Shown: piece by piece, positions 63,576 through 64,000 of the stretch
How positions within the stretch are numbered: the stretch's first letter is position 1
How the letters are laid out: each line of letters opens with the position of its first letter
Origin: Flavobacterium sp. SLB02
Lineage (GTDB): Bacteria > Bacteroidota > Bacteroidia > Flavobacteriales > Flavobacteriaceae
Length of the DNA stretch: 64,000 nt
Assembly (NCBI RefSeq): GCF_009664855.1
Contig: NZ_CP045928.1
Location: 5,928,518 to 5,992,517, forward strand
Direction of reading: 5' to 3'
Made by a program: the position numbers and the translations under genes
Notes under the pieces: generated by a model
What the model saw: the letters and a program-made list of their open reading frames with translations, nothing else
The model's database searches: none
What the model was told of the DNA's origin: nothing

Positions 63576-64000
63576 ATGACTGAAATAGATAAAAAATATT
63601 ACAAATTGAACGAAAACGTAAAAATAGCCATTGTTGGTTTAGGATATGTTGGCCTGCCTTTGGCTCGATTATTTGCTACTAAATATTCAGTTATTGGCTT
63701 TGATATTAATGAAGCACGAGTAGCTTCTTTAAAATCAGGTACAGATACAACATTAGAAGTTGATGATGCTACTTTGCAAGCTGTTTTAGTAGATAATCCT
63801 TCTGCTAAAAGGGGATTGTATTGCACAACATCCCTAAATGATATAGTCGATTGTAACTATTTTATAGTAACCGTTCCTACGCCGGTTGATAAAAATAACC
63901 GCCCTGATTTGACTCCTTTATATAAATCAAGTGAATCCGTTGGTAAAGTACTAAAAAAAGGAGATGTCGTAATTTACGAATCTACAGTTTATCCTGGTGT
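63576..64000 (+). CDS. UDP-N-acetylhexosamine dehydrogenase (TviB/WbpO type), 5' part
   Basis: The first 141 codons are present and the gene runs off the right edge. After a short N-terminal extension (MTEIDKKYYKLNENV) it has the Rossmann motif KIAIVGLGYVGLPLARLFATKYSVIGFDINEARV, then FIVTVPTPVDKNNRPDLTPLY and VVIYESTVYPG. All three are typical of the TviB/WbpO/WbpA branch, not of UDP-glucose dehydrogenase. It would oxidise UDP-GlcNAc or UDP-GalNAc to the uronic acid. It has its own promoter. Confidence 0.9.
   Translation, partial: MTEIDKKYYKLNENVKIAIVGLGYVGLPLARLFATKYSVIGFDINEARVASLKSGTDTTLEVDDATLQAVLVDNPSAKRGLYCTTSLNDIVDCNYFIVTVPTPVDKNNRPDLTPLYKSSESVGKVLKKGDVVIYESTVYPG

Noticed and set aside
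1..64000. CRISPR arrays, prophage, insertion sequences, tRNA or rRNA genes
   Set aside because: I saw no regularly spaced repeats, phage or transposase proteins, or cloverleaf/rRNA sequences in the intergenic regions.

Overview
This window is a stretch of chromosome from a member of the Bacteroidota, very probably Flavobacterium or a close relative. The evidence is an AT-rich genome, SusC/SusD outer-membrane pairs, an S46 dipeptidyl peptidase, promoters matching the flavobacterial pattern TTG-N(19-20)-TAnnTTTG, few Shine-Dalgarno sequences, and a UpxY-type antiterminator in a polysaccharide locus. I saw no tRNA, rRNA, CRISPR array, insertion sequence or prophage gene.

Layout. (1) 0-9.1 kb: a decayed outer-membrane protein fragment at the left edge, an S46 peptidase (DPP7 type), and convergent to it a 2164-residue alpha-2-macroglobulin-like protein with a SusC-type carboxypeptidase-regulatory plus TonB-plug module embedded in its middle. 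(2) 9.2-18.7 kb: a housekeeping and accessory block with a TPR protein, Mpl, an unknown membrane protein, YjjG-like HAD phosphatase, an unknown secreted protein, RarA, a rhomboid protease and RlmB. Four broken genes are interspersed here: a GNAT 3' fragment, radC with two frameshifts, an unknown secreted protein with three frameshifts, and a DUF2490 protein with several. Nearly all the lesions that can be resolved are single bases in short homopolymers. (3) 18.8-30.3 kb, all minus strand: two tandem SusC/SusD pairs and an Omp85/TamA-like outer-membrane protein, with no degradative enzymes next to them. (4) 30.4-48.1 kb, plus strand: rpsL-rpsG-fusA-rpsJ, a terminator and new promoter, then rplC through rplQ (S10, spc and alpha operons fused), including secY, infA, a 38-residue L36, and rpoA. 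Strong hairpins sit in the spacers before rpsH, rpsD and rplQ. (5) 48.2-57.0 kb: carA, eno, gltA, two adjacent guanidino-modifying enzymes (a DDAH-like protein and CtlX), a truncated HTH regulator, MarC, a CoA-binding protein and recR. (6) 57.1-64.0 kb: the start of a capsule or exopolysaccharide locus with a Wza-like lipoprotein, a Wzc-like tyrosine kinase, a UDP-GlcNAc 4-epimerase, UDP-glucose dehydrogenase, a UpxY antiterminator, a very stable terminator, a new promoter, and a TviB/WbpO-like dehydrogenase cut by the right edge.

How the genes work together. The ribosomal block is a near-complete translation and secretion unit. In the polysaccharide locus the epimerase (WbpP/TviC type) and partial dehydrogenase (WbpO/TviB type) would together make UDP-GalNAcA, and UDP-glucose dehydrogenase would supply UDP-GlcA. 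Wza and Wzc would export the acidic polymer, and UpxY may control read-through into the rest of the locus. The two SusC/SusD pairs import unidentified nutrients.

The least explained items are the alpha-2-macroglobulin/plug fusion, the ~86-bp structured element at 56216-56301, the intercistronic hairpins in the ribosomal operon, and the cluster of single-base lesions. I did not find a clearly new multi-gene defence or mobile system.
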